This document shows positions 1 to 7,415 of a stretch of DNA of 64,000 bases, one piece after another. A model generated the notes under the pieces. The model made no database searches. It was not told the DNA's origin and worked only from the letters and a program-made list of their open reading frames with translations. Source of the stretch: [Eubacterium] saphenum (GTDB lineage: Bacteria; Bacillota; Clostridia; Lachnospirales; Anaerotignaceae). Made by a program: the position numbers and the translations under genes. Each line of letters begins with the position of its first letter. Position 1 is the stretch's first letter. The stretch covers positions 1 through 64,000 of the forward strand of contig SFGI01000001.1 of NCBI GenBank assembly GCA_004557645.1, written 5' to 3'.

Positions 1-282
1 TCCCGTTTCAAAAAAGCCGAACACGGCACTGAATCGGAAGCCCACATAGAGCTTTCCGTCCCGCTCCTCACTGTAATAGCCGCAAAAGCCCTCCGGGAAG
101 GAGCCGGGGTAGAACCCCGTCAGATGCACCGCATTCTCCTCGACTGCAACAGATGTAATACCTGCGCCCTGACAGGCACGAAATCCCGCCAGCTTCTACC
201 CGTAACGTCCCACAAGAAAAACCGCCAGCAGAAGAACTGCCAGAACCAACAGAACGCCTAATATTTTTTTCACTATTCTCAT
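1..282 (-). pseudogene. small membrane-anchored protein, interrupted by an in-frame stop and cut by the window edge
   Basis: Reading leftwards from an ATG at 282, the frame opens with a short basic stretch and one strongly hydrophobic segment (about residues 5-25), as expected for a signal anchor. Codon 29 (196-198) is TAG. The same frame then stays open to the window edge and reads as a plausible extracellular domain rich in aromatic residues and glycine. A one-base change from TGG (Trp) to TAG would explain it. I do not recognise the family. It is either a recent pseudogene or a sequencing error; nothing here indicates read-through. Confidence 0.55.
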
Positions 283-327
283 TTCATTATTCCTCTCTTA
301 TGACTGATTTTCAACAGATTCTTCCTC

Positions 328-477
328 TTACATCATGCGATAGCCTAATCTCATCAGAATGAGTATCCAGTCCCAAAACAGCCTTTCTTCTTTCCCAATC
401 TGCCTGCCGTTTTCAAAGGGATGGAACGCCAGAATCATGTTTTCTTCGTCAATCCAAGCAAATTTTTCCATATCCAT
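328..477 (-). CDS. small hypothetical protein (49 aa)
   Basis: ATG at 477, stop TAA at 328-330. The product is 49 residues with an acidic, aromatic-rich first half and a hydrophobic C-terminal half (WDWILILMRLGYRMM), so it may associate with the membrane. A purine-rich stretch (GAAAGGG) lies 11 nt before the ATG. It follows the 58-residue gene by 45 bp and is probably its operon partner. Family not recognised; coding status rests on position, start context and coherent composition. Confidence 0.45.
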   Translation of the reverse strand: MDMEKFAWIDEENMILAFHPFENGRQIGKEERLFWDWILILMRLGYRMM

Positions 478-522
478 CAAAAGTTATCGCCCTTTCACCA
501 TAGGGTACAAAATCGCAGTTTC

Positions 523-699
523 TCACCCTTTCTCCAGCAAAATGATACCTGCGCAAGCAAGGCCGATGCTCAGCATGGTAACAGCAGTCTGTGTTTCCAA
601 ATTCCCCAAGCAGGACAACACCAAAACTGCAATCCCCATTGCCAAGGTCACCGCCTTGCAAACCATGGATATGATTTCATGAAGTGATTTCTTTTCCAT
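523..699 (-). CDS. small two-helix membrane protein (58 aa)
   Basis: ATG at 699 with AAAGGAG placed 8 nt upstream; stop TGA at 523-525. The 58 residues form a short charged N-terminus and two hydrophobic segments (about 14-32 and 38-54) separated by a polar turn, then a Glu-Lys-Gly end. It starts 38 bp after the TetR gene on the same strand, so the pair may be co-transcribed and the protein could belong to what the regulator controls. No known family is recognised. Confidence 0.55.
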   Translation of the reverse strand: MEKKSLHEIISMVCKAVTLAMGIAVLVLSCLGNLETQTAVTMLSIGLACAGIILLEKG

Positions 700-737
700 A
701 CTGCTTCTCCTTTCAAATCTATACCTGAAAAAGGATT

Positions 738-1358
738 TCAGGCATTCCCATATACTTTAAAAAACTGCCGAATGTGCTTCTCGATCAGCTCCATAACCTC
801 CGGCTCCCGCTCCGGCTCCCTGTCGCACAAATTTATCCACACGGAAATAGGCAGGCAAAACTGGGCCGCCATTATTTCGGGGTCATCCTCCGCCAGAACG
901 CCCTGCTCCATCAAAAACCCCATAAGTCCAGTGAAATATTGCATCACATCGGTATAATTCTGCTTGGTTTGTAGCTTTGCAAGCTCAGGATTTTGGAACT
1001 GCTCAATTGCCAGCATTTTTCTCGCCTTACTGATATAGGGATCATGGAGAATAAAGCGAATCTGTTCCTTAACCAGGTTTGTGATATCCTCCAGCGACAG
1101 CCCTCTTTTCTCTTTTCTGAACGCCCCATCCTCCCAATTTGCCCTTGCAAACAGGGATCTGGTGTTATACTGGCTTAAAACCTCCTCCACCAACGCATCC
1201 AAAATAGCCTGTTTGTTTTCAAAATGGCTGTACAGAGAGGCTTTGCGAATGCCCACTGCATCTGCAATGGTGGAAAGGCTGGTTGCTTCAAAACCTTTGA
1301 CCGAAAACAGCTCCAATGCCACATCCAAAATCTCTTGTTTCGTATTTCCTCTATCCAT
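738..1358 (-). CDS. TetR/AcrR-family transcriptional repressor
   Basis: A 206-residue one-component regulator. The N-terminal DNA-binding domain (about residues 6-52) shows the family pattern: an EILDVALELF helix, then the helix-turn-helix ending in the KASLYSHFENKQAIL motif. The rest is an all-helical ligand and dimerisation domain whose inducer cannot be read. The start is set at the second ATG because AAGGAG lies 8 nt before it; the first ATG (1364) is only 2 nt from that site. The promoter carries a dyad between the -35 and -10 boxes, so autorepression is likely. Two tiny genes follow downstream. Confidence 0.9.
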   Translation of the reverse strand: MDRGNTKQEILDVALELFSVKGFEATSLSTIADAVGIRKASLYSHFENKQAILDALVEEVLSQYNTRSLFARANWEDGAFRKEKRGLSLEDITNLVKEQIRFILHDPYISKARKMLAIEQFQNPELAKLQTKQNYTDVMQYFTGLMGFLMEQGVLAEDDPEIMAAQFCLPISVWINLCDREPEREPEVMELIEKHIRQFFKVYGNA

Positions 1359-1423
1359 TCCCATTTCTCCTTCGTTTCAGCTAAAGTGTCCAACGATCCA
1401 TACAATTCATACGATATACCCAT

Positions 1424-1452
1424 ATTATAGCTACCTATCGTTCGGTAGTCAA
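1424..1452 (-). promoter_or_regulatory. sigma-A promoter of the TetR gene with operator in the spacer
   Basis: Minus strand: -35 TTGACT (1447-1452), 17-nt spacer, -10 TATAAT (1424-1429). An imperfect dyad, CTACC-N8-GGTAG, occupies 1431-1448, exactly filling the spacer and touching the -35. That is the usual placement of a TetR-family operator. Inferred to mediate autorepression. Confidence 0.75.
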
Positions 1453-1472
1453 TAGTTTGGGGAGATATAATA

Positions 1473-1496
1473 AAACCCCTGATTTCTCAGGGGTTT
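1473..1496. terminator. bidirectional intrinsic terminator
   Basis: A 10-bp stem (AAACCCCTGA paired with TCAGGGGTTT) around a 4-nt loop, with T-runs on both strands. It abuts the stop codon of the SpoIIID-like frame (1497-1499) and lies just upstream of the TetR promoter, isolating the two units. Confidence 0.8.
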
Positions 1497-1637
1497 TTAC
1501 ACGTTCCATTTCGTTACAACCGTATGCACGGTAGATTTACTGATACCGAATTTTTTTGCCGTTTCTCTCACTGTTGCATTGGTATGGATCATAAATTTTG
1601 CAACCTCGACCGCTCTTTCTTCGATATACGTTTTCAA
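1497..1637 (-). CDS. spoIIID: truncated SpoIIID-like sporulation regulator (46 aa)
   Basis: TTG start at 1637 with AGAGGAG 8 nt upstream. The 46 residues match the N-terminal half of SpoIIID: YIEERAVEVAKFMI, the ATVRETAKKFGISKSTVH helix-turn-helix, then an abrupt end (VVTKWNV) and stop. Family members are usually 80-95 residues; the missing C-terminal half carries a basic helix that also contacts DNA. The stop codon merges with a terminator. A sigma-E-like promoter lies upstream, as expected for a mother-cell gene. It may be a remnant, a functional mini-regulator or a decoy; an intact copy elsewhere is likely but cannot be seen here. Confidence 0.6.
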   Translation of the reverse strand: MKTYIEERAVEVAKFMIHTNATVRETAKKFGISKSTVHTVVTKWNV

Positions 1638-1667
1638 ACCAAGCACTCCTCTAAGTTTATCTTGGTT

Positions 1668-1697
1668 ATGTATATGCAAAAGCCTCGGGTGAAATGA
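1668..1697 (-). promoter_or_regulatory. possible sigma-E-type sporulation promoter
   Basis: Minus strand: TCATTTC (1691-1697), 14-nt spacer, CATATACAT (1668-1676), close to the sigma-E pattern of an ATATT-like -35 and CATACA-T -10. It lies 31 bp before the SpoIIID-like start. Based on pattern only. Confidence 0.35.
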
Positions 1698-1743
1698 ATC
1701 GAAAGCTGCCTTTGACTTCATGAAAAACAAATCAAAATTCCGC

Positions 1744-1774
1744 AAAAAAGAGATCGAGAAGCTTCTCGATCTCT
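1744..1774 (-). terminator. terminator of the transporter-frl operon
   Basis: A perfect 13-bp inverted repeat (AGAGATCGAGAAG and its complement, 1749-1774). On the minus strand it runs into six T residues (1744-1749), 18 bp past the frlD stop. The plus strand also has a T-rich tail, so it may act both ways. Confidence 0.85.
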
Positions 1775-1791
1775 CTTTTCTTTTTACTTTA

Positions 1792-2586
1792 TTACCAGGC
1801 ACCTGCATAAGCCAGCGTCACGCTGCTATTGGCTGCGCCGTCTGCCATAGCTTCCGGAATAGATCTGCCTGCGCAGATAGAATACAGGAAGCCTGCAATA
1901 AAGCTGTCCCCTGCGCCCATGGTGTCCACCACTTCTACAGGAACAATACCATATGTATAGAATTCCTTGCCATCATAAGCGATGCTGCCAGCTTCCCCCC
2001 TGGTAACTACCACAACCTTAGGGCCTTTGGCATACATTTCCACCATGAATTTTTTGATCTCTTCTTCACTCTGATCATCAATGGAGAAGAACGCATAATC
2101 CACATAAGGAATGGCGATACCCAAAACGGGATCATCCAATTTTGTTGCGAAGTCGAAGGCGATGGTTGCTCCCTTTTCCTTCAGCAGGGGCAGTTCATTC
2201 TCGCACATCCCCCAAAGACCGGAAACGACCATATCATAGCCTGCCAAAAATTCGATATCTTCCCCATTCAGCTTGAAATCCGCCATAACGCCTTCATCGT
2301 AGTCACCGAAAACACGATCCCCATTGATGATCTCCACCTGGGTCACAGCCGTATTTCCTTCCAGCACCTTCATATGGGAAGTATCCACGCCCTTTGCTTC
2401 GATGGCATCCAGCATGATCTTACCGTATTTATCTGTACCAACTGCACCGATATAGGTGGATTCGCCCCCCAGACGGGCCACATACACCGCCACATTGACG
2501 GGATTGCCACCAGGGTAAGCATTGCCATCGCTATAAGCATCTACGCAGTTGTCGCCTGCTGCCGCAATTCTGATTTTTCTATCCAT
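1792..2586 (-). CDS. frlD: fructoselysine 6-kinase (PfkB/ribokinase family)
   Basis: A cytoplasmic sugar kinase of 264 residues that phosphorylates fructoselysine at C6. PfkB features are clear: an N-terminal GDNCVD strand, the GGNPVNVAVY glycine pair at 26-35, and the signature DTMGAGDSF at 221-229 whose last Asp (227) is the catalytic base. The RVFGDYDEGVMADF stretch and the terminal AGAW match FrlD rather than general ribokinases. The start codon overlaps the frlC stop by one base, so the genes are translationally coupled. It is the last gene of the operon. Confidence 0.9.
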   Translation of the reverse strand: MDRKIRIAAAGDNCVDAYSDGNAYPGGNPVNVAVYVARLGGESTYIGAVGTDKYGKIMLDAIEAKGVDTSHMKVLEGNTAVTQVEIINGDRVFGDYDEGVMADFKLNGEDIEFLAGYDMVVSGLWGMCENELPLLKEKGATIAFDFATKLDDPVLGIAIPYVDYAFFSIDDQSEEEIKKFMVEMYAKGPKVVVVTRGEAGSIAYDGKEFYTYGIVPVEVVDTMGAGDSFIAGFLYSICAGRSIPEAMADGAANSSVTLAYAGAW

Positions 2587-3410
2587 TATTTATCCTCCAA
2601 AAGCTCTCGTACTCGTTTGATGGCCATTCCTGCGTAAACAGAAGGTTCTTTCAGATACCCTGTCACCAGTTCGATGGTAGCCTGTCCATCATATCCTGCC
2701 GCCCGAATTTCTTTCAGCACAGGGCCCAGGGGAAGGCATCCATCCCCGGGCAGGATATGGCTGTCGCTGATGCCATCATTATCAATGATATGCAGATATT
2801 GGAACCTATCGCCCAGTCGGCGGACATATTCCGCTGCAGGCTCCCCTGTGGTAAAAGGCACTGCCAGATCTGTCATGCCCACCAGATTGGGGGACTGCAC
2901 CACGTTCAAAGCCCGTTCCAGATCCCGCAGGCTGCAAATGACGTTGCTTTCGTAAATGGTCAGAGGCTCCAGCACCAGTGTCACGCCCTTTTCCCCTGCA
3001 TAGGCAGCCAATCTCCGCAGGCTTTTCATCAGACGTTTCATCATATCCGCATCGCTGGCTTCATAGCCCCCGTGGCCTGCAGAAAAGAGCATCTTTTTCG
3101 CCCCGATTTCCGCAGTGATGTCGATGGCATCCTCCAAATACTGCATGCTTCTTTCCCACTGCAGTTCATCCCCCATCATATAGTTGAAGGGGTAACCATT
3201 ATGCTCCGGTGTAAAACATTCCACGGGCATATCATATTTATCGATCAGCTCACGGATGTGGGCTGTTGTTTTCAATTTCAAATCTTCCACATAAGCATGG
3301 GGATAGCCGCCCCAAAGCTCGATATAATCATAACCAAAGCGTTTTGCATCCGCAAAGGCTTTCTCAAGGGGATATCTTTGATATCCGCAAGTAAACAAAC
3401 CCAGTCTCAT
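2586..3410 (-). CDS. frlC: fructoselysine 3-epimerase (sugar-phosphate isomerase TIM barrel)
   Basis: 274 residues of the xylose-isomerase-like TIM-barrel (AP endonuclease 2) superfamily. FrlC interconverts fructoselysine and psicoselysine so that both can enter the pathway. LGLFTCGYQR at the N-terminus, IELWGG, the LEPLTIYESNV metal-site strand and HIIDNDG-SDSHILPGDG all match FrlC. Metal ligands of the Glu/Asp/His type lie on these strands. The start is the ATG at 3410, eight bases after AAAAGGAG; the upstream GTG (3419) directly abuts the ribosome site. Coupled to frlD by a one-base overlap. Confidence 0.88.
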   Translation of the reverse strand: MRLGLFTCGYQRYPLEKAFADAKRFGYDYIELWGGYPHAYVEDLKLKTTAHIRELIDKYDMPVECFTPEHNGYPFNYMMGDELQWERSMQYLEDAIDITAEIGAKKMLFSAGHGGYEASDADMMKRLMKSLRRLAAYAGEKGVTLVLEPLTIYESNVICSLRDLERALNVVQSPNLVGMTDLAVPFTTGEPAAEYVRRLGDRFQYLHIIDNDGISDSHILPGDGCLPLGPVLKEIRAAGYDGQATIELVTGYLKEPSVYAGMAIKRVRELLEDK

Positions 3411-3443
3411 ACTTTTCACTCCTTTTCCAGAAGTTATTATGAT

Positions 3444-3475
3444 AAAAAAGCTGCTGCAAATCTCTTTACAGCAGC
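3444..3475 (-). terminator. intra-operon terminator or attenuator before frlC
   Basis: Minus strand: GCTGCTG, a 12-nt loop, CAGCAGC, then six T residues, ending 34 bp before the frlC start. It lies inside the apparent frlB-frlC-frlD unit, so transcription into frlCD must read through it, or it trims the 3' end of the frlB message. Confidence 0.6.
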
Positions 3476-3489
3476 CTAGCGGAAGGGTT

Positions 3490-3645
3490 CGGGAAACCAG
3501 ATGGTTTCCCGACTTTCATCCGCAGGCGGAATTCACTTCCGCCGAGGAAAACAGGGCGTTTCAAGCTGGCGCCGGAACGCATCTGTTTATTCATCTGTTC
3601 AAACTCGCCAAAATCCTGATTTTGGCGAAGGGCAAACGGAGTTTG
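3490..3645. repeat. cluster of short perfect hairpins between frlB and frlC
   Basis: Three inverted repeats: 3490-3511 (CGGGAAACCA and complement), 3525-3543 (GGCGGAA and TTCCGCC) and 3605-3628 (TCGCCAAAATC and complement), with a CAAACT/AGTTTG pair (3600-3605, 3640-3645) enclosing the last. The minus strand is open for 84 codons across this block, but composition and placement suggest a dispersed repeat, not a gene. Similar clusters occur at 16626-16707 and 22456-22535. Confidence 0.6.
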
Positions 3646-3649
3646 ACCT

Positions 3650-4648
3650 TTAATAATCGAACTGTCTGTAATATCTTCTGATGGGCATGGGATGACAATT
3701 GATGCGTTCAATGTGTGCATCGATGCGCTGTGTTACCGCATGCATCACCAGATGGCTGATATGTCCGCGGTATTTTTCACTGATCCCTTCGATAGGATAG
3801 TCTTTGGTATCAATGACTTCGTAGTTTGCACAAACCTTAGGCAGGAATGCCACCACTCTTTCGCTCAGTTTTCTCTGGGAATCTTCGCCAACAAAAACAG
3901 TCACTGCTGTATTTTTGTCTACGATTTCCAGCATGCCATGGAAGAATTCTGCACTATGGATGGATTTTGTTCTGATCCAGTGCTGTTCTTCCCAATAGCA
4001 CATGGCATAGGAATAGGTTGCGCCATACTGGTTACCTGCGCCTACGAAATAGTGGATAGGGTCTTCGCAGTGTCTTTCTGCATAAGCCTTGCCAAAGTCA
4101 TCGGCAGCCTTTTCCACTTCCACCAGACCCTTTGCCAGGTACTGGTCCATTTCTGCATAGAATGCATCGTAATCCTCGAATTCACCGGCATTCTTCATGA
4201 AGCAGTCTGCCACCATGAAGAATTTCAGCTGTTCATTGGCGGGATAGGAAATGCAGTAGTCTACCATTTCTGCCAAGGCAGCTGTTTCTTTATCGATAAA
4301 GCCAAAAACCTTGGCACCGGCAGCCTGGGCCTTCTTTACGCCCTCTACCATTTCGATGGTGCTGCCTGTAACAGAGGAAATGATGACGATGGTGCCTGCA
4401 CCGATGCGGCGATTGCCTGTTGTCACATATTCCGCTGCATTTTCCACAAAGAAATCCAGAGAGGACATTTCCTTCATGTGTACCTCTGCCTGCAGGCAGG
4501 AAGCCCAAGTACCGCCGATCCCCAGCCAGCAGATATTTTTATAGCCTTCTGCGCAGATCTTGTTTACGATCTCCTCGATCTGAGGGCGCAGGGCCAAAGC
4601 GCCATTCACGCTTTCGATTTGCTTCTGTTCATCAAACTTAATAATCAT
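3650..4648 (-). CDS. frlB: fructoselysine-6-phosphate deglycase (SIS domain)
   Basis: 332 residues with two sugar-isomerase (SIS) folds. FrlB splits fructoselysine 6-phosphate into glucose 6-phosphate and lysine. Visible signatures are LGIGGTWASCLQAEVHMKE near residue 45, an SSVTGSTIE phosphate-binding loop near residue 90, YFVGAGNQYG and SAEFFHGMLEIVDK in the second half, and the SIS-type C-terminus. GGAG precedes the ATG. It starts 5 bp after the binding-lipoprotein gene, so the deglycase is co-transcribed with the importer. Length is normal for FrlB. Confidence 0.92.
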   Translation of the reverse strand: MIIKFDEQKQIESVNGALALRPQIEEIVNKICAEGYKNICWLGIGGTWASCLQAEVHMKEMSSLDFFVENAAEYVTTGNRRIGAGTIVIISSVTGSTIEMVEGVKKAQAAGAKVFGFIDKETAALAEMVDYCISYPANEQLKFFMVADCFMKNAGEFEDYDAFYAEMDQYLAKGLVEVEKAADDFGKAYAERHCEDPIHYFVGAGNQYGATYSYAMCYWEEQHWIRTKSIHSAEFFHGMLEIVDKNTAVTVFVGEDSQRKLSERVVAFLPKVCANYEVIDTKDYPIEGISEKYRGHISHLVMHAVTQRIDAHIERINCHPMPIRRYYRQFDY

Positions 4649-4653
4649 AGTAA

Positions 4654-5700
4654 TTATTCTCCAACTTTCAGTTTCTGGTAGTAGTCATTGTAGATTGTCA
4701 GAGCTTCGCCAACGTCTTCCTGGAAGAATACGTTTTCTTTGTAATCAAACTGTCTTGCAGGGTCGTTTTTGTATGTTTCGGAAGCTACTTCTACTGCTGC
4801 ATCGTTAGGGCAGGAATAAGGGAATTCGTCCAGATTCTTTGCCATAACTTCGGGTGTGCAGATATAGTCCAGGAATTTTTCAGCCAGGTCAACATGTTTT
4901 GCACCTGTAGGGATTACGTACAGGTCCATACCCAGCTGGATCGCATCGTCTGTGAAAGGAGCGATCTTGATTGTGTCTTTTTCAGCCATTGCCCAAGAAG
5001 CGTTGCCGTCATATGTAACAGCTACGGATACTGTGCCGTTTGTCAGGTTCTGTTCTGCATTGCCGTATGCAGCTACGTTTTCGTTGAATTTTACCAGCCA
5101 GTCATAAGCTTCCGCAATTTCTGCTTCGTTTGTGGAGTTGGGGTCATAGCCCAGAGCTACCAGAGCCATAGGGAACAGGTTTCTAGCACCGTCGATGGTG
5201 GAGATCTGGCCTTTCAGAGCGGGATCCAGCAGGTCGTTGTAGGATGTGATTTCGATAGGGCATGTTGCGGAATCATATACAACGTAGATGTAGTTCATCA
5301 GGTAAGGCACGCAGTAGCCTTTGGATACCCAGTAAGCATCGTTGATGTTTGCGGAGTTAGACACATTGTCCAGGTTGATTTCTTCTACATAGCCGCCTGC
5401 GATCAGAGATTCCATGTAAGCGTCACATGTCATGATCAGATCGTATTCTTCGCCGCCGCCAGCTGTCAGTTTGTTGATGGCGTCAGCATTATCGCTCATG
5501 TAGGACAGATTTACTGTGCAGTTGTTTTCTTCTTCGAACGCTGCGATCAGGTCGTCAGAAATGTACTGCTGCCACATATAGATGTTCAGTTCAGTACTTG
5601 CTTCTGCGTTTGCGTCTTCTGCGGGTGCTTCATTGCCGCCGCATGCTGCCACGGACAGTGTCATTGCACCTGCCAGCAGCAGAGTTAAAAGTTTTTTCAT
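4654..5700 (-). CDS. Pot-type ABC transporter substrate-binding lipoprotein
   Basis: 348 residues, PotD/spermidine-putrescine-binding fold (SBP_bac_8-like). The N-terminus is a lipoprotein signal with lipobox SVAACGG, Cys20 being the lipidation site. The mature protein begins with an acidic linker and ELNIYMWQQYISDDLIAAFEE, typical of PotD. The four Pot-like genes run directly into frlB, so the ligand is more likely fructoselysine or a related Amadori compound than a polyamine; that is inference from context. It captures substrate outside the membrane and delivers it to the two permeases. Confidence 0.88.
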   Translation of the reverse strand: MKKLLTLLLAGAMTLSVAACGGNEAPAEDANAEASTELNIYMWQQYISDDLIAAFEEENNCTVNLSYMSDNADAINKLTAGGGEEYDLIMTCDAYMESLIAGGYVEEINLDNVSNSANINDAYWVSKGYCVPYLMNYIYVVYDSATCPIEITSYNDLLDPALKGQISTIDGARNLFPMALVALGYDPNSTNEAEIAEAYDWLVKFNENVAAYGNAEQNLTNGTVSVAVTYDGNASWAMAEKDTIKIAPFTDDAIQLGMDLYVIPTGAKHVDLAEKFLDYICTPEVMAKNLDEFPYSCPNDAAVEVASETYKNDPARQFDYKENVFFQEDVGEALTIYNDYYQKLKVGE

Positions 5701-5714
5701 AATAAAAACCTCCC

Positions 5715-6533
5715 TTAAATTTTACCCTTTTTCTTTTTGAAAGAGTGTTGAATGATATTATTCAAAATCATCGCCGTAACGATGACAAGAACCATGATAG
5801 TAGTCAATGCATTGACATCGGGCGTAATGCCGGATTTATTCATTGACAGGATGAGCACAGGCAGGGTGGACTGTCTGGCCCCCGCCAGCATGTTACTCAT
5901 AACAACGTCGTCGAAGGACAGCGTAAAGGAAAGGAACGCTGCACTCATAACGCCGGGGAAGATAGTCGGCAGTGTGACCCGCAGGAAGGTCTGGATGCGA
6001 TTTGCCCCCAGGTCCATAGATGCTTCTTCCAGTGTGTCATTATCGCCGCTGATACGGCCCTTGATGGTAACCACCGCATAGGGGATACAGAAGGTACAGT
6101 GACCGATCAGGATGCTGCCCATGCCCAGAGAAACGCCCACCTTCATAAAAATGATCAGCAGGGCTACAGCCAGAACGATCTCCGGCACGATAATGGGGAT
6201 ATACAGCATATTATTGATGGCTTTTTTGCCTTTGAATTCATATTTCTTCAGACCAAGGGCACCGATGGTGCCGATGAATACGGAAATGATGGTGCTCAGG
6301 ATGGCGATGATGATACTATACCAAAGGCTGCTGATCAATGCAGAATTGGAGAACATCTTCGCATACCATTGGGTGGTAAAGCCATTCCAATAATAGTTGT
6401 ATCTCTGGTTATTGAAGGAAAACGCCATCATGACCGCAACAGGGATATACAGGATGGCATATACCAGAAATGCGTAAACGTTGCTGAGGATATTGATGCG
6501 TTTTTCTTTCTTTTCTCTTCTCGTCAGTGCCAT
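5715..6533 (-). CDS. ABC transporter permease, PotC-like
   Basis: 272 residues with six predicted membrane segments and the binding-protein-dependent permease (EAA) loop, here EEASMDLGANRIQTFLRVTLP, which docks on the ATPase. It starts one base after the stop of the partner permease, and 14 bp separate it from the lipoprotein gene. PotC-type permeases pair with a PotB-type subunit to form the channel; both are present. Confidence 0.87.
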   Translation of the reverse strand: MALTRREKKEKRINILSNVYAFLVYAILYIPVAVMMAFSFNNQRYNYYWNGFTTQWYAKMFSNSALISSLWYSIIIAILSTIISVFIGTIGALGLKKYEFKGKKAINNMLYIPIIVPEIVLAVALLIIFMKVGVSLGMGSILIGHCTFCIPYAVVTIKGRISGDNDTLEEASMDLGANRIQTFLRVTLPTIFPGVMSAAFLSFTLSFDDVVMSNMLAGARQSTLPVLILSMNKSGITPDVNALTTIMVLVIVTAMILNNIIQHSFKKKKGKI

Positions 6534-7415
6534 TTACACCACCTCCATATCTTCGATCTTTGCAAATCTTGTATAAATGAAGATGAGCAGCATGGTAACG
6601 AGGATCAGCAGTACGGACAGAGCCGCACCCAAAGGCCAGTTTCGGATGGAACCGAACTGGTTCTTGATGATATTACCGATATAAAGGACTTTGCCGCCGC
6701 CCAGCATATCTGTTACGGTATAGATACCCAAGCTGGGAATGAATACCAGAATGATGGCAGAGAAGATGCCGGGGAAGGTAATGGGCAGCGTGATCTTCAT
6801 AAATGTGGTTCTGGCGTTTGCGCCCAGGTCGGCAGAAGCTTCCAGCAGGGATCTTTCCAGCTTTTCGATGGTGCTGTACAAAGGCAGTACCGCAAAGGGA
6901 AGCATATTGGTGACCAAACCGATCATAACCAGACTGTCTGTATAGATAAAGGAGATGGGCTTGTCCACCAGGCCTGTATTCACCAGGAAATTATTTACGG
7001 GACCGCTGGTCTGGAACAGCAGCAGCCATGCGTTCAGCCGCATCAGAGAGTTTGTCCAGAAGGGGATCATCAGCAAAGTGATCATCTTTGCTGCCACATC
7101 CTTGGGCTTTCTGGCAATGATATAAGCAAAGGGATAGCCGATCAGGATACAGAGCAGCGTCGTGATGCCGGCTGCCTTCAGAGATTTCAGAATAACTGAA
7201 AAATATGTAGGGTCTAAGATGGTCCGATAGCTTTCCATTGTAGGTTTATATACAACGTCACCAAAGACACCTCTGGACATAAAGCTGATCACAATGATAT
7301 ACAGCAGAGGGATGGTCACAAAAAGGATCATCCACAGGGAAACAGGGCCTGCCATAGCCAGCTTGGGCAGCAGATTCTTTTTCTTAGGCATTGCAGCCTG
7401 ATTTGCACTATTCAT
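6534..7415 (-). CDS. ABC transporter permease, PotB-like
   Basis: About 293 residues, six membrane segments, with the EAA loop LEASADLGANARTTFMKITLP. The ATG at 7415 overlaps the ATPase stop codon (TGATG), which argues for coupled translation; an in-frame TTG just before it is less likely. The first 20 residues are a charged cytoplasmic tail. It forms the inner-membrane channel with the downstream permease. Confidence 0.87.
   Translation of the reverse strand: MNSANQAAMPKKKNLLPKLAMAGPVSLWMILFVTIPLLYIIVISFMSRGVFGDVVYKPTMESYRTILDPTYFSVILKSLKAAGITTLLCILIGYPFAYIIARKPKDVAAKMITLLMIPFWTNSLMRLNAWLLLFQTSGPVNNFLVNTGLVDKPISFIYTDSLVMIGLVTNMLPFAVLPLYSTIEKLERSLLEASADLGANARTTFMKITLPITFPGIFSAIILVFIPSLGIYTVTDMLGGGKVLYIGNIIKNQFGSIRNWPLGAALSVLLILVTMLLIFIYTRFAKIEDMEVV

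Noticed and set aside
738..1448. TetR gene as regulator of the frl operon
   Set aside because: It has its own operator and terminators between; no matching operator was seen at the frl promoter.
3466..3720. 84-codon minus-strand frame between frlB and frlC
   Set aside because: It consists of the hairpin block and overlaps the end of frlB; no ribosome site and palindromic composition.
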